The translations under genes were made by a program, and so were the position numbers. This document shows positions 36,603-45,202 of a stretch of DNA of 64,000 nucleotides, one piece after another. Under the pieces are notes generated by a model that was not told the DNA's origin, searched no databases, and saw nothing but the letters and a program-made list of their open reading frames with translations. The stretch lies in assembly GCA_017745295.1 (NCBI GenBank), contig JAGHZR010000004.1:297959-361958 (forward strand), read 5' to 3'. This stretch comes from Novosphingobium sp. GTDB lineage: Bacteria; Pseudomonadota; Alphaproteobacteria; Sphingomonadales; Sphingomonadaceae. Each line of letters begins with the position of its first letter. Position 1 is the stretch's first letter.

Positions 36603-39227
36603 TTATTTCGGCAGCGGCACCGAATGGGAAATGTTGTAGGTGGCGGTCTGGGCCGGGCTTTCGGTGCCCGGCTGCCCGCTGCCGATGCTGAGGCGGTAGG
36701 TGCCGGGGATAAGCCCCCGCTCGCCTGCCATCGTGACGAAGCTCAGGTCGCGGGGAGACAGGGTGAATTCGATCGACCGGGTTTCGCCAGGCTTCAGCGA
36801 GACCCGCTGGAAGCCGCGCAGCGCCAGTCGCGGCGCCCCTTCGAAGGCGGGAGGGGTGATGTAGAGCTGGGCGACGTCCTCGCCCGCACGCCCGCCGCTG
36901 TTGGTGATCTGCGTGACGACCTTGATGCCGTTCTCCACGGCACCGCCAACCGGCTCGATCACCGGCGACGTATACGTGAAGCGCGTGTAGCTGAGGCCGT
37001 GTCCGAAGGGATAGACCGGCACGCCCTTGAAATAGCGATAAGTGCGGCCATCCATGCCATAGTCGGCAAAGGGCGGAAGATCGTTCACGCTCTTGTAGAA
37101 GGTGAGCGGAAGGCGTCCCCCGGGATCGGTCCTGCCGGAAAGAACGTTGCCGACCGCGCGGCCGCCCGACTGGCCGGGATACCAGGCCTCCAGGATCGCG
37201 GACGCATTGTCCTTCGCCCAGGACAAGTCGATGGCGCTGCCGTTCATCGCCACGACGACCAGCGGCTTGCCCGTTGCCTTCGCCTTTTCCAGGAACGCGC
37301 GCTGGTCGGCCGGGAGGTCGAGCGTGGTCTTGTCCCCGCCCTCGAACCCTGCAACCTTGACCGGCATTTCCTCGCCTTCCAGATCGGAAGTCAGGCCTAC
37401 CACGGCGACGATGACGTCCGCATCCTGGGTACCCGCCACAAGATCGCGATCGAGATTGTCGGTGACGCGCTTCCAGAAGATGGCCGGGGCAGCGGGAATG
37501 CCGCTCTGTGCCTGAAGACGGACCGCATAGCGCTCGCCCTTGGTCATGCGCACTTCGGTGAGTTTGAGAGGCTCGGCCCAGCGCGAGTAGTCGGTGGCGG
37601 ACACTACCGGCTTGCCGTTCAGGGATACCTCGCCCTTTACCCCTGTCAGCGCAAGGCGATAGAGACCGGTTTCGGGTACGACGAGATAGCCCGTCCAGAC
37701 GACCTTGTGCTCGTTTGCCACTTGCCTGAACTCGCCGGCGCGGGACACGATGCTGTCTTCGGTGCGGGTCAGCACCGGCTTCGCGTCATACCGATCCTCG
37801 CCGGCGGCGTTGAAGTATTCCGCCTTGATGCCGGGCTTGCCGTCTGGCGTGAGCAGGGCCGTGCCGGGAACGAGATCGCCGTCGGTGATGGAGGGGGAGA
37901 AGGGGATCAGCGTGACGGCGGCGCCCGGCATGGCCTGTCGCAGACCTTCCGCGACCGAGACCGGCGGCGCGCTTCGGGCCGAACTGTAGTTGCCGCGCAG
38001 CACGCGGGTCGCATCCGCCAGTGGCCCGGCGAGAGCGATCCTGGTTCCGGGCTTAAGAGGAAGAACGCCGTCGTTCTTGAGCAGGACAAGGCTCTTTTCC
38101 GCGGTTTCGAGAGCGAGCGCCTGGTGCTCGGCCGTCCCGATCGCCTTGACCGGCGTCGCGTTGGGCTTGCGGGCCGAGAGACCCGGCAGGTCGCCGTTGC
38201 GCAGGCGCGCGGAGAAGAGGCGGACAAGGGCGGTATCTATGTCCTCGGTGCTGATATGGCCTTTCGCCAGCGACTCCTTGTAGCGCTCGCCGAGGTCGGT
38301 CTTGCCGCCCAGCGTCGCGTTGTTGCATTCGCTGTCGACGCCGCGGCGCAGGGCGACGGCGACGCCGGTGGCCGCGTCCGGGGCGTATTTGTGATGGTCG
38401 TAGATATCAACCACGGCATCGCAGTCCGACACGACATAGCCCTTGAAGCCCCAGGCGCCGCGCAGGTAATCGGTGAGCAGCATGGGACTGCCGCAGGCCG
38501 GCTCACCGTCAACGCGGTTATACGCGCACATGATCGAGCCGGCCTTGCCCTCCACGATCGCAGCGCGGAAGGCGGGGAGATAAGTATCCTCCAGGTCGCG
38601 CTTGGTCGCGAAGATATTGTCGGTGTGGCGGCTCGGTTCGGGGCCGGAGTGCACGGCATAGTGTTTGGGCGTGGCGACGACATCGGGCAGGTCGGGATTA
38701 TCGCCCTGGATGCCCCGAATGAAGGCGACGCCGATGTGGGCGGTGAGGAACGGATCCTCGCCATAGGTCTCCTGACCCCGGCCCCAGCGTGGATCGCGGA
38801 AGATGTTGATGTTGGGCGACCAGGTATCGAGCCCCGTGCCGATGCGGCCGAGATGTCCGGTCTGGCGACCCAGCGTGTGCAGCGCCTGGACTTCGGTGCT
38901 GATGGCCGAAGCGACGTTCTGGATGAGCGGCGCGTCGAACGTGGCGGCAAGGCCGATGGGTTCGGGGAAGTTGGTCGTAGGCACGGCGCCGATCGCGCCG
39001 TGCAGTGATTCCGTCCACCAGTTGTAGGCCGGAATGCCGAGGCGCGGGATGGCGGGTGCGGTGTTCAGCAGTTGCGCGACTTTCTCATCGAGCGTCAGCT
39101 GGCCGACGATGGCGCGCGCCTTGGCATCAGCTTCGGCCCAGGGATCGGCCGCCTGGGCATGGGCGAGAGGGGATGTCGTCAGGCACAGCATTACGGCGGC
39201 CGCGCGCAGGACAAAAACGGTCTTCAT
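36603..39227 (-). CDS. GH3 beta-glycosidase with PA14 insert (beta-xylosidase type)
   Basis: An 874-aa secreted enzyme. The signal peptide covers about 1-24. The GH3 barrel holds the nucleophile D268 in YVVSDCDAVVD. A PA14 domain is inserted in the C-terminal GH3 domain (IKAEYFNAAGEDRYDAKPV near 470), and the end is a fibronectin-III-like domain (DVAQLYITPP). This architecture is typical of beta-xylosidases and beta-glucosidases that release sugars from non-reducing ends. The ATG at 39227 is preceded by GGGA, and the frame further upstream is intergenic. The context favours xylo-oligosaccharides. Confidence 0.92.
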   Translation of the reverse strand: MKTVFVLRAAAVMLCLTTSPLAHAQAADPWAEADAKARAIVGQLTLDEKVAQLLNTAPAIPRLGIPAYNWWTESLHGAIGAVPTTNFPEPIGLAATFDAPLIQNVASAISTEVQALHTLGRQTGHLGRIGTGLDTWSPNINIFRDPRWGRGQETYGEDPFLTAHIGVAFIRGIQGDNPDLPDVVATPKHYAVHSGPEPSRHTDNIFATKRDLEDTYLPAFRAAIVEGKAGSIMCAYNRVDGEPACGSPMLLTDYLRGAWGFKGYVVSDCDAVVDIYDHHKYAPDAATGVAVALRRGVDSECNNATLGGKTDLGERYKESLAKGHISTEDIDTALVRLFSARLRNGDLPGLSARKPNATPVKAIGTAEHQALALETAEKSLVLLKNDGVLPLKPGTRIALAGPLADATRVLRGNYSSARSAPPVSVAEGLRQAMPGAAVTLIPFSPSITDGDLVPGTALLTPDGKPGIKAEYFNAAGEDRYDAKPVLTRTEDSIVSRAGEFRQVANEHKVVWTGYLVVPETGLYRLALTGVKGEVSLNGKPVVSATDYSRWAEPLKLTEVRMTKGERYAVRLQAQSGIPAAPAIFWKRVTDNLDRDLVAGTQDADVIVAVVGLTSDLEGEEMPVKVAGFEGGDKTTLDLPADQRAFLEKAKATGKPLVVVAMNGSAIDLSWAKDNASAILEAWYPGQSGGRAVGNVLSGRTDPGGRLPLTFYKSVNDLPPFADYGMDGRTYRYFKGVPVYPFGHGLSYTRFTYTSPVIEPVGGAVENGIKVVTQITNSGGRAGEDVAQLYITPPAFEGAPRLALRGFQRVSLKPGETRSIEFTLSPRDLSFVTMAGERGLIPGTYRLSIGSGQPGTESPAQTATYNISHSVPLPK

Positions 39228-39348
39228 GTCTATTTTCCCAAGGATTCCTTGCCGCGCCCGGCGAAGAAAAAATGAATGTTTGATCCCGAAACTTCGGTGA
39301 TGGACCGGTGGATATGGCTGAAAGTGGGGAAGCCGCTGCGTAAACGGC

Positions 39349-39383
39349 ATGGGCTGCAGCTGATCAGACTGGCTGCAGCCCAT
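39349..39383 (-). repeat. Inverted repeat over the halogenase stop codon
   Basis: A 12-bp perfect stem, 39349-39360 with 39372-39383, has an 11-nt loop that carries the stop codon of the halogenase-like gene. On the transcribed strand it is followed by GCCGTTTACG and not by a T run, so it is more likely an mRNA stabiliser than a simple terminator. It separates the halogenase from GH3. Confidence 0.5.
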
Positions 39384-40908
39384 AGGAGACGATCTTGTCG
39401 ATGAGGTCGCGATGGCGGGGGAGGGCGGACCGCAAGCGGGCGGTCGCGGCGGCATTTTCACGGCGAGCACGGCCGGCAAGTGCCGCGTCGCGCATCAATC
39501 CGGCGGAATCGACGTGGGTGCGGAAGCCCATCCCGTAAAGCACGTACTGGTAGCTTGCGGCGGGGAAGACTTCCTCCACGCGATCGAACTCGTCATGAAA
39601 CCAGGGCGACTGGTACTGCCAGAGCAGAAGCAGTTCCTGCAGCCGCTCGGGAATGCTCTCCTTGCGCAGATTGTCGCGCCAGAAATCGCTGTCGGTACGC
39701 TGCGTCAGCGCATAGTGGAGTTTCAGGAAATCGATGATGCGCCCCCAGCGGTAGTGGGTCGTCGCATTGAAGCGCGATGCGACGATATCCATCACTTCGC
39801 GGCAGGCGGGCAGCTGTTCGGCAATGATCTTGGCGGAGAGTTCGACAAGGACGATGGCGGAGGCCTCGAGCGGCTCCAGAAAACCGGCCGCCAGCCCCAC
39901 TGCAACGCAATTGCCTTTCCAGAAGGTCTCGCGATGCCCCGAGCGGATCCTGATCTTGCGGGCATCGAGGCGGTCTGCGGCCGGACCGATATAAGCGCGC
40001 AATTCCCGTTCCGCCTGTTCGTCGGTGATGTGGCTGCTGGAAAAGACATGGCCGATGCCGCGCCTTGTCTGGATACCGATGTCCCAGATCCATCCGGCGC
40101 TCTGGGCGGTGGAAACGGTATGCGATGCGATCGGATCGTCCGGCAGATCGTACGGGATCTGCATGGCAAGCGCGGTATCGCAGAACAGGACGTCGCTGCA
40201 GTCCTTGAACGGCACGTTCATCACGCCGCCGATCAGCAGCGCCTTGAAGCCGCTGCAATCGACGAAGAGATCGCCCTCGATCTCGCCGGCCTGGGCGGTG
40301 CCCACCGCGCGAATGTCGCCATCTTCCGTCATTTTCACGTGCTCGACATCGGCAAGGACATGACGAACGCCGAGCTTCTCGCAGCAGTGCTTTTGCAGGA
40401 AAGGCGCGAATTTTCCCGCATCCAGGTGATAGGCGTAATTGGCCAGACCGTCGTATTCGGCCGTCGCGATCGTCTTGGGTGCCAGTCCGTCGTCGCAGAT
40501 GCGGCCTTGGGCACAGACGTTGTCGCAGAAACTCTCGTCGGTCTCGCCCGCCAGCCAGTGCGGGGCGAGGTTCACTTGTCCGAAATTCTGCGGAAGCATG
40601 AGAGGGTGATAATAACCGTCGTCGGCCTTGCCGGTGGTCCAGCGGGCGAAACGGGCGCCTTGCTTGAACGCCGCGTCGCATTCGCGGACGAAGTCGGTTT
40701 CCGATACGCCCATGCGCGACAGGGTGGTGCGCAAGGTGGGCCAGGTTCCTTCGCCGACGCCGATGATCGGAACGTTGGGGGATTCGACCAGGGTGACGGT
40801 CAGGTCCTTGCCGATGCGCGTCCGGTGCCGCGCGGCAATGACGCCGGCCGTCAGCCATCCCGCAGTGCCGCCGCCTACGATGACGATATTGCGGATGGGA
40901 TGAACCAT
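39364..40908 (-). CDS. Tryptophan-halogenase-family flavoprotein
   Basis: A 514-aa flavin-dependent halogenase-like protein. It has the FAD loop IVGGGTAGW (10-18), the segment GVGEGTWPTLR and K82 in ECDAAFK, the position of the catalytic lysine of RebH/PrnA. The usual WxWxIP motif reads GWIWDIG: the Pro is Gly, so activity is uncertain. No tryptophan pathway is nearby. Homologues recur beside TonB-dependent receptors in sugar loci of Caulobacter and Xanthomonas, with unknown function. AAGGTGG lies seven bases before the ATG at 40908. It follows the receptor after a 63-bp gap holding a perfect 28-bp palindrome. Confidence 0.9.
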   Translation of the reverse strand: MVHPIRNIVIVGGGTAGWLTAGVIAARHRTRIGKDLTVTLVESPNVPIIGVGEGTWPTLRTTLSRMGVSETDFVRECDAAFKQGARFARWTTGKADDGYYHPLMLPQNFGQVNLAPHWLAGETDESFCDNVCAQGRICDDGLAPKTIATAEYDGLANYAYHLDAGKFAPFLQKHCCEKLGVRHVLADVEHVKMTEDGDIRAVGTAQAGEIEGDLFVDCSGFKALLIGGVMNVPFKDCSDVLFCDTALAMQIPYDLPDDPIASHTVSTAQSAGWIWDIGIQTRRGIGHVFSSSHITDEQAERELRAYIGPAADRLDARKIRIRSGHRETFWKGNCVAVGLAAGFLEPLEASAIVLVELSAKIIAEQLPACREVMDIVASRFNATTHYRWGRIIDFLKLHYALTQRTDSDFWRDNLRKESIPERLQELLLLWQYQSPWFHDEFDRVEEVFPAASYQYVLYGMGFRTHVDSAGLMRDAALAGRARRENAAATARLRSALPRHRDLIDKIVSYGLQPV

Positions 40909-40929
40909 GCTGATGCCACCTTGTGAAAG

Positions 40930-40957
40930 GGAAGGGATGCCGATCGGCATCCCTTCC
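40930..40957 (-). repeat. Perfect 28-bp palindrome between receptor and halogenase
   Basis: Both halves are exact (GGAAGGGATGCCGA with TCGGCATCCCTTCC) and lie 14 nt after the receptor stop and 21 nt before the halogenase start. In the mRNA it would form a strong hairpin, followed only by a weak T run (CTTTC). It probably allows high receptor and low halogenase output from one message by partial termination or 3'-end protection. Confidence 0.7.
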
Positions 40958-40971
40958 AGGGCGAGACAGGG

Positions 40972-43863
40972 TTAGAAGCGGTAGCGAACGCCCGCCGTGA
41001 AGCGCCGGCCATATCCATAGACGTCCAGCAACTGGTTGCTGAAGCGACCATACGTGCTCAGCGTTTCGTTCGTGATGTTCAGCGCCTCTCCAAAGACGCT
41101 GAACTGATCGGTCAGCCTGATATTCGTGCTGAGATCGATCTGGAGGCTGGAGTTCACGAAGGTTGGCTCTGCACCGAAGGCCGAGTTGTTCTGGGCCTGG
41201 CCGAACTGGAGCAGATACTTGTCGCGCCAGTTGACCGCGGTGCGGAATTCGAAGCCGTTCTTGTCGTAGAAGGCGACGAGGTTGGCGGAATTGGCGAGCC
41301 CGGTCACGGCAAAGCCGCTGGTAGACAAGTCGTCGCGGTCATAGGGCTTGTTGGTTTCGACGAATGTGGCGTTGGCATTGAAGCCGAAGCCGCTGTCGCC
41401 GAAGACATGCTGCCATGCCAGTTCGACGCCCTTGACCGTCGCCGATGGACCGTTCACGCGCTGCGAAACGGTGAAGACCGCAGGTTGGCCCGTTGTCGGA
41501 TCGATGACGCCGTTGATCGCCTGGCGCTGCGTTCCCGCGACGATGAAGTTCGACACGTCCTTGATGAAGACGTTCACCGAAGCATAGGAATTGGGCTGGT
41601 AGTACCATTCGGCGGCGAAGTCGAAGTTGTCGGCCAGATAAGGCTTGAGGGCCGGATTGCCGCCCGTGGCGGTAAGCGCGCCCACGCGCTGTCCGCTGCC
41701 GACATTGAGAACGGGCGTCAAGGTATTGAGCGCCGGCCGGGTCAAAGTCCGCGAGGCATCGAAGCGCAAGTGGAACCTGTCGGTCAGCTCCAGCTTCACG
41801 TCGAGGGCAGGCAGGAAGTAGGAGTAGCTGCTGCTCGTCGATACCGGCTGGGCGTCGGTAAACTCCACGGTGAGCAACGTCGGATCCGCCGAACTGCCGA
41901 CGATCGAGGTGGGTAGGCGGCCGATGCCTGCCGAAACCACCTTGGTGATCTCCTCGCGGCCACCGGCATTGACGCGGAACGGCATGCCCGCGATCTCGGT
42001 CTTGAAGTTCACGCCGATCCAGGCCGACCAGCTCTTTTCAACGATGCGCTGGACGCTGCCGGGATCGAGAGCCAGATCGAGCGTTCCATTGAAGCCGTTG
42101 CAACAGCCGTCATTGTAGCCCGGCGTGGCACCCGCGCCTTTCCACAGGCTTTCCAGATACTGCTGATAGGCCCGCGCGTCGTATTTGAGCAGGACCGGCG
42201 GGAGGTTGCCGGAATAGCCCGGTATCCATTTGCCGGTGCCGATCGTGCCCTGGATGAGGCTCGCGGGAATGGGAACGCCGGTGGTGCGGCCCGAGGGCGC
42301 TCCGTAACCGGCATAGGCCTGCCAGTAATTGTTGGCGAACGTGTTCCGGTTCTCCAGCGAGAACTCGTCCTCCATGTACCGCGCGCCGATCTTGATGGTG
42401 AGATCGTCCTGCTTCCACGTCGCGCCGAGGCGGAACTGCTTGATCTCGTCGCTGTTCAGCTGCTGCTGGCGAACGGTAACGTGCGATCCGATGATCGACT
42501 GGTCGGTCCAGAGGGCCTGGTTCCCGTTCGGCCCGTAAGTCGTGAGTTCGGGGAAAGCGTTGCTGCTTTTGCCGTTCACCCTGACGCCCAGCGTCGTTCC
42601 CAGCAACCCGCCGTAGCCGATGTCACCGTTCTCGCTGCTGATCTGGCCATCGGGATTGAGCCGGCTCTTGGAATAGCTGGCGTCGGCATCGAAGGTCAGG
42701 TTTTCGGTCGCGTTCCATTTGAGGTTTGCGCCGATCTGGTTGGTTTCGAGAACCGCGGTGTCGGTGCCTGCCGTGAAGTCGGTGGGTGAGCCTGCCTGGA
42801 GGAAATTGATCGCGGTGCCATTGCCGTCCAGTTCGACGTTCCGCATGTCGCCCTGGTTGAACCAGATGCCGAAGCCGGCAATGTCGGTGACGACCTTCTG
42901 GCGCGAATAGTTGTCGTCGATGGTCAGCATGACATCGTCGGACGGATGCCATTGGAAGGCGATGCGGCCGTCGATGCGCTCATCCTTGGTGTAGCGCTGG
43001 TCGGCGCCATACTGCTGGGCATACCAGCCGTTGACGCTTTTTACCTGACTGGGATCGCTACCGGCATCGGCCGGACTGCAACTGGCGGCCGTGCTGCCGG
43101 CAAGTTGGCACGGTGCGAACTTGCCGCCCTGCCAGCCGGATACGAAAACGCGGTTGGTCTGGGTGTCGCGCCGGGTGTAGATCGCGTCGACGAGGAGACC
43201 CATCGTGTCGTCCGCGAACGTCGTGCTGAAAAGCCCGCCCACGGTGGGAACGATCTTGCCGGCCTCGTCCTGGACCGAGCCGGAAGCGCTCAGCGCCACG
43301 CGCGTGCCCGGCTTGTCGAACGGCTTGGGATAGGCGATGTCGAGCGTCGCGCCGATCGAGCTGCTGGAAAGCGACACATCGGGCGTCTTGTAGACGGCAA
43401 GCTGGCCGACGAAGTCGGCACCGACAGTCGTGAAGTCGACCGAGCGCCCACCGGCGGCAGTCGAAATGCGACGGCCGTCTATCAGGGTCTCGTTGAAATC
43501 TCCGGCGAAACCACGGACCGAAATGCCCTGCGGCTCGCCTCTGGAGCCAGACCGCTGGATCGAGACGCCTGGCAGCCGCTGAAGCGACGCTGCCACGTTC
43601 GAATCCGGGAATTTGCCGATATCTTCCGCCGAAATGACATCGACGACACCCGAAGATTCGCGCTTAATATCGAGATTGCGCTGGAGGGAACCGCGGATAC
43701 CGGTGACGATAATGTCGCTCGCGCTAGGTTCCGTCTCGCTGCCCGTCTGATCGGCGGTTTGCGCAGCCGCGGTTCCGGCTATCGATAAAGCCATCAGGCT
43801 TGCAGCAGTGGCAAGTATTACGCGCTTTCTTGTCGCAGGCGCGCGATTGATTTTGGACATCAT
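40972..43863 (-). CDS. TonB-dependent receptor, Xanthomonas/Caulobacter class
   Basis: A 963-aa outer-membrane receptor. The signal peptide covers about 1-34 (TAAAQ). A TonB-box-like SDIIVTGIRGSLQRNL opens the plug, with VISAEDIGKFPDSNVAASLQRLPGVSIQR. The barrel ends at a terminal aromatic (RYRF), as usual for outer-membrane barrels. It should import an oligosaccharide. The first two codons are both ATG (43863 and 43860), and GGAGG suits the second better. It heads the operon receptor-halogenase-GH3-GH51-esterase. Two xylose-box-like operators lie in the upstream region. Confidence 0.95.
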   Translation of the reverse strand: MMSKINRAPATRKRVILATAASLMALSIAGTAAAQTADQTGSETEPSASDIIVTGIRGSLQRNLDIKRESSGVVDVISAEDIGKFPDSNVAASLQRLPGVSIQRSGSRGEPQGISVRGFAGDFNETLIDGRRISTAAGGRSVDFTTVGADFVGQLAVYKTPDVSLSSSSIGATLDIAYPKPFDKPGTRVALSASGSVQDEAGKIVPTVGGLFSTTFADDTMGLLVDAIYTRRDTQTNRVFVSGWQGGKFAPCQLAGSTAASCSPADAGSDPSQVKSVNGWYAQQYGADQRYTKDERIDGRIAFQWHPSDDVMLTIDDNYSRQKVVTDIAGFGIWFNQGDMRNVELDGNGTAINFLQAGSPTDFTAGTDTAVLETNQIGANLKWNATENLTFDADASYSKSRLNPDGQISSENGDIGYGGLLGTTLGVRVNGKSSNAFPELTTYGPNGNQALWTDQSIIGSHVTVRQQQLNSDEIKQFRLGATWKQDDLTIKIGARYMEDEFSLENRNTFANNYWQAYAGYGAPSGRTTGVPIPASLIQGTIGTGKWIPGYSGNLPPVLLKYDARAYQQYLESLWKGAGATPGYNDGCCNGFNGTLDLALDPGSVQRIVEKSWSAWIGVNFKTEIAGMPFRVNAGGREEITKVVSAGIGRLPTSIVGSSADPTLLTVEFTDAQPVSTSSSYSYFLPALDVKLELTDRFHLRFDASRTLTRPALNTLTPVLNVGSGQRVGALTATGGNPALKPYLADNFDFAAEWYYQPNSYASVNVFIKDVSNFIVAGTQRQAINGVIDPTTGQPAVFTVSQRVNGPSATVKGVELAWQHVFGDSGFGFNANATFVETNKPYDRDDLSTSGFAVTGLANSANLVAFYDKNGFEFRTAVNWRDKYLLQFGQAQNNSAFGAEPTFVNSSLQIDLSTNIRLTDQFSVFGEALNITNETLSTYGRFSNQLLDVYGYGRRFTAGVRYRF

Positions 43864-43939
43864 GATCCTCCCCTTGTTCAGACAATGTCTCGCCCGAAAG
43901 CCGGATATTATTTATAAACCGGCGATCATGTATTATAAT

Positions 43940-43967
43940 ATTATGGCAATGATTATATATAGTTCAA
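43940..43967 (-). promoter_or_regulatory. Candidate sigma-70 promoter of the receptor operon
   Basis: On the minus strand TTGAAC (43967-43962) is followed after 16 nt by CATAAT (43945-43940). The elements differ little from TTGACA and TATAAT. The start codon is about 77 nt downstream of the -10, and operator 44009 lies 42 bp upstream of the -35. The region is AT-rich, so other placements are possible. Confidence 0.35.
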
Positions 43968-44008
43968 ATCAGCAGGTGAATTCGTAAAACATCAAGCCGA
44001 CACTGCGA

Positions 44009-44022
44009 TGGTAGCGCTATCA
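44009..44022. promoter_or_regulatory. LacI-type operator A (xylose box)
   Basis: TGGTAGCGCTATCA, a near-perfect 14-bp dyad with centre C/G. It differs by one base from the symmetric TGGTAGCGCTACCA, the form I recall for xylose-responsive XylR boxes of Caulobacter and Xanthomonas. It lies upstream of the TonB-dependent receptor. Confidence 0.7.
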
Positions 44023-44384
44023 AAAAAGCAGCGCGAAAAATTCATTACTGTAAAAAATGGACGTTAAATTATGGCAAGCCTTTCCGCTTGCAAGCACGAC
44101 GGCGAAACGAGCGTCGTGAGCATCGGTCGCAGCCGCCCCTTACAGCAGTATTACGAAGCCTCGACGTTTACAGATGCGTTGCCGCAAAAACGTTCTGATG
44201 CGCAATAGTCACTGCGTGAAAATATTGAAATGCCATTATCCTCCCCAATTCAGATTATGCTCTGCCTTTGCCCCGAAGCGTTTGCGCATCGGTGACAAAT
44301 CTGAATTCAAATTCGGATAGAAAGATTTCGGCCTTTAGGCGAAATTTTCATCCTCTTCCCTGTCTTCTCTTTTTCTGCATCAAA

Positions 44385-44398
44385 TGGTAGCGCTATCG
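44385..44398. promoter_or_regulatory. LacI-type operator B (xylose box)
   Basis: TGGTAGCGCTATCG shares 13 of 14 bases with operator A. It lies 121 bp before the sapC-like start, in the correct place to control the plus-strand operon. Confidence 0.7.
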
Positions 44399-44518
44399 AA
44401 ACAGCCGATCAAGAGAAATTGTGGGGCTGGGCGGCAAACTGGAAAAGCGGCGAAAAAGGTAAGAAAAGAGCCGTTAACCCGTGAGACCGATCGCGGCAAA
44501 AAGGGATGGGAGAAGCAC

Positions 44519-45199
44519 GTGTCCAAAATGGAACTGCTCAGCAGTGATAAACATGCCACAGTCCGGGCCTTGGCGGCGGAACGAACGGTTGGCTCCTTCG
44601 TCAGAGTGGTACTCGACGAGATCGTCATGGCCGCCGCTTCCTGTCCGCTACTGCTTTCCAAACATGCGGAAACGGGTGCCTTTTATATCGGCGCGTTGAT
44701 GGGCTTCAAAGAACGGGAACTCTTGATCGAAAGACCGGATGGGAAGCCGTCGTTCCTACCGATGGAGTGGGATCGGGAAGGATTTTTCGCAGTTGGCGAA
44801 AATATCGCTCTCGACCGTGACAGTCGTCGCTTTGCCGAAGACCAGGGAGAATTGCTGTTCGACCAGCATGGCCAGCCGACGCCATCACTGACGGCAGCGC
44901 AAAGGGCGCTTGGACGGCTGATAGCCGCAAGTGCAGGCACGGATCTTTTCATCGCGGAACTGGTCGCCCATCGCCTGATCGAGCCGATCGATATTTCGCT
45001 GAGTTTCGACGACGGTGAGCGTTTGCGACTGGATGGGCTTTATACGGTCAGCCTCGATGCGATTGCGGACCTGGATGACGCGTCCTCGCTGCGTCTCCTG
45101 CGAGCCGGTCATTTGCAGATCGCCTATGCCATTTCGGCATCGCTCCAGCACATCGCGCTGATGTCACGGCGACGCAACGAGCATTTGGTTTCGGTTTAA
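44519..45199 (+). CDS. SapC-like family protein
   Basis: A 226-aa soluble protein of the SapC family, found in alphaproteobacterial and xanthomonad sugar-uptake loci. Recognisable parts are LPLLLSKHAETGAFYIGALMGF-like sequence early, then GENIALDRDSRRF and DLFIAELVAHRLIEPIDIS. It has no signal peptide or membrane helix, so it is not the SapC permease of peptide transporters. The function is unknown. The GTG at 44519 has GGAG six bases upstream; the earlier open frame would include operator B. It is the first gene of a plus-strand operon with the cupin (3-bp gap). Confidence 0.75.
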   Translation: MSKMELLSSDKHATVRALAAERTVGSFVRVVLDEIVMAAASCPLLLSKHAETGAFYIGALMGFKERELLIERPDGKPSFLPMEWDREGFFAVGENIALDRDSRRFAEDQGELLFDQHGQPTPSLTAAQRALGRLIAASAGTDLFIAELVAHRLIEPIDISLSFDDGERLRLDGLYTVSLDAIADLDDASSLRLLRAGHLQIAYAISASLQHIALMSRRRNEHLVSV

Positions 45200-45202
45200 G
45201 TC

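Larger units (their letters stand above)
43864..44518. other. AT-rich divergent regulatory region, 655 bp
   Basis: There is no gene here. It is the most AT-rich stretch of the window, especially 43900-44060. It separates the receptor operon (minus) from the sapC-like operon (plus). It holds two LacI-type operators (44009-44022, 44385-44398) and a minus-strand promoter candidate. A frame is open from 44384, but it would place an operator inside coding sequence, which argues for the later GTG start. Confidence 0.7.

Noticed and set aside
36462..39008. 848-aa plus-strand open frame
   Set aside because: Antisense shadow of GH3 and the GH51 start; no recognisable motif.
44384..44518. Earlier ATG start for the SapC-like gene
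   Set aside because: It would put operator B in the coding region, gives a Lys/Arg-rich extension without homology and has no ribosome site; the GTG at 44519 fits better.
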